5,545 nt of DNA, taken from Clostridiaceae bacterium. GTDB taxonomy: Bacteria > Bacillota > Clostridia > Lutisporales > Lutisporaceae. The stretch is from assembly GCA_003527145.1 (NCBI GenBank), contig DPSW01000119.1, positions 2,796 through 8,340 of the forward strand, written 5' to 3'. A model generated the notes under the pieces. It made no database searches. It saw nothing but the letters and a program-made list of their open reading frames with translations, and was not told the origin of the DNA. A program made the translations under genes and the position numbers. Shown here piece by piece: positions 5,338 to 5,545 of the stretch (position 1 is its first letter; every line of letters starts with the position of its first letter).

Positions 5338-5478
5338 TTAAAGCAGCATCATTAACAGTATTCTAAAGTCCAAAAGGAATATATGCCTCCCCTTGAACTT
5401 CAGAATACTTTTCCGCGAGCCTGGCACCGCTTATATCAATAAGCGGCGATTAGCTATCGGATAATGATGCCGCCTTAA
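5338..5478. mobile_element. 141-bp structured element with terminal inverted repeats and TTAA ends (MITE-like or structured RNA)
   Basis: The left end TTAAAGCAGCATCATTA (5338-5354) and the right end TAATGATGCCGCCTTAA (5462-5478) are inverted repeats matching at 15 of 17 positions. Both differences still allow G-U pairing in RNA read on the minus strand. Inside, AGTATTCT (5358-5365) pairs with AGAATACT (5402-5409), and AAGT/ACTT, CAA/TTG and GGA/TCC continue that stem. CCGCTTAT-ATCA-ATAAGCGG (5427-5446) is a perfect 8-bp hairpin, and CGAT/ATCG (5447-5459) a small one. The whole could fold as a multi-branched structure closed by the terminal repeats. TTAA at both outer edges may be a target duplication. 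No coding capacity of its own is evident. A large terminator or a structured RNA are alternatives. Confidence 0.45.
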
Positions 5479-5545
5479 GAACAGAATATATTACCTCCCA
5501 AACCATCGGCTTCTCAAAGCCTTTTCTCCAGGAGGCAACCCCGGC
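5450..5545 (-). CDS. 3' end of an unidentified gene, truncated by the right edge
   Basis: On the minus strand the frame entering at 5545 reads 31 residues, including GVASWRKGFEKPMVWEVIY and ending KAASLSDS, then TAA (5452-5450). The composition looks protein-like and base composition is richer in G+C than the flanking spacer. I do not recognise the family. The last codons lie inside the 141-bp inverted-repeat element, so this C-terminus may have been supplied by the element. The same frame stays open after the TAA for 32 codons to 5352, so a nonsense change in a longer gene is an alternative. Confidence 0.4.
   Translation of the reverse strand, partial: AGVASWRKGFEKPMVWEVIYSVLKAASLSDS

Noticed and set aside
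5530..5535. Plus-strand AGGAGG near the right edge as the ribosome site of a gene starting outside the window
   Set aside because: It lies inside a protein-like minus-strand frame, and no start codon is seen within 10 bases. It cannot be judged without more sequence.
1..5545. CRISPR array, tRNA, rRNA, known riboswitch or complete transposase gene
   Set aside because: I looked for regularly spaced repeats, cloverleaf structures, conserved rRNA stretches, T-box and common riboswitch motifs, and transposase motifs on both strands, and saw none.

Overview
AT-rich DNA with strong AGGAGG-type ribosome binding sites, a Gram-positive-style lipoprotein signal and Firmicutes-like protein families points to a low-GC Firmicute, most likely an anaerobic clostridial lineage. 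This is inference; no rRNA or other marker gene is present.

Layout, left to right. 1-738 (minus) is the N-terminal two thirds of a branched-chain-amino-acid-type ABC solute-binding lipoprotein, running off the left edge. 739-1109 is a divergent intergenic region with a leader hairpin for the lipoprotein gene and an extended -10 promoter for the next gene. 1110 onward (plus) is a CoA-pyrophosphatase-type Nudix hydrolase whose normal stop has apparently been lost by a one-base shift. Its frame runs through a 15-bp terminator stem and into antisense of the neighbouring gene. 1752-2921 (minus) is a dicarboxylate/amino acid:cation symporter with substrate-site changes that suggest a non-acidic substrate. 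2922-3663 holds that gene's promoter, a hairpin and a decayed YyaL/DUF255 (thioredoxin-domain) pseudogene on the minus strand. 3664-3957 (plus) is an AraC-type regulator cut off after its first helix-turn-helix. It meets, tail to tail, a complete DUF503/YlxP-like gene (3885-4166, minus). 4324-5265 (minus) is a membrane-anchored S41-type peptidase homologue in which the catalytic Ser and Lys positions read Cys and Met. The right end carries a 141-bp structured element with 17-bp terminal inverted repeats bounded by TTAA, lying over the 3' end of an unidentified minus-strand gene.

The genes do not form one operon or pathway. Two encode amino-acid uptake components (solute-binding lipoprotein and symporter), one is a nucleotide/CoA housekeeping enzyme, and the middle is a patch of gene decay. 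I find no convincing new multi-gene system. The points most worth a second look are the degenerate S41 active site, the TTAA-bounded inverted-repeat element, the Nudix stop loss and the previously unmarked YyaL pseudogene.
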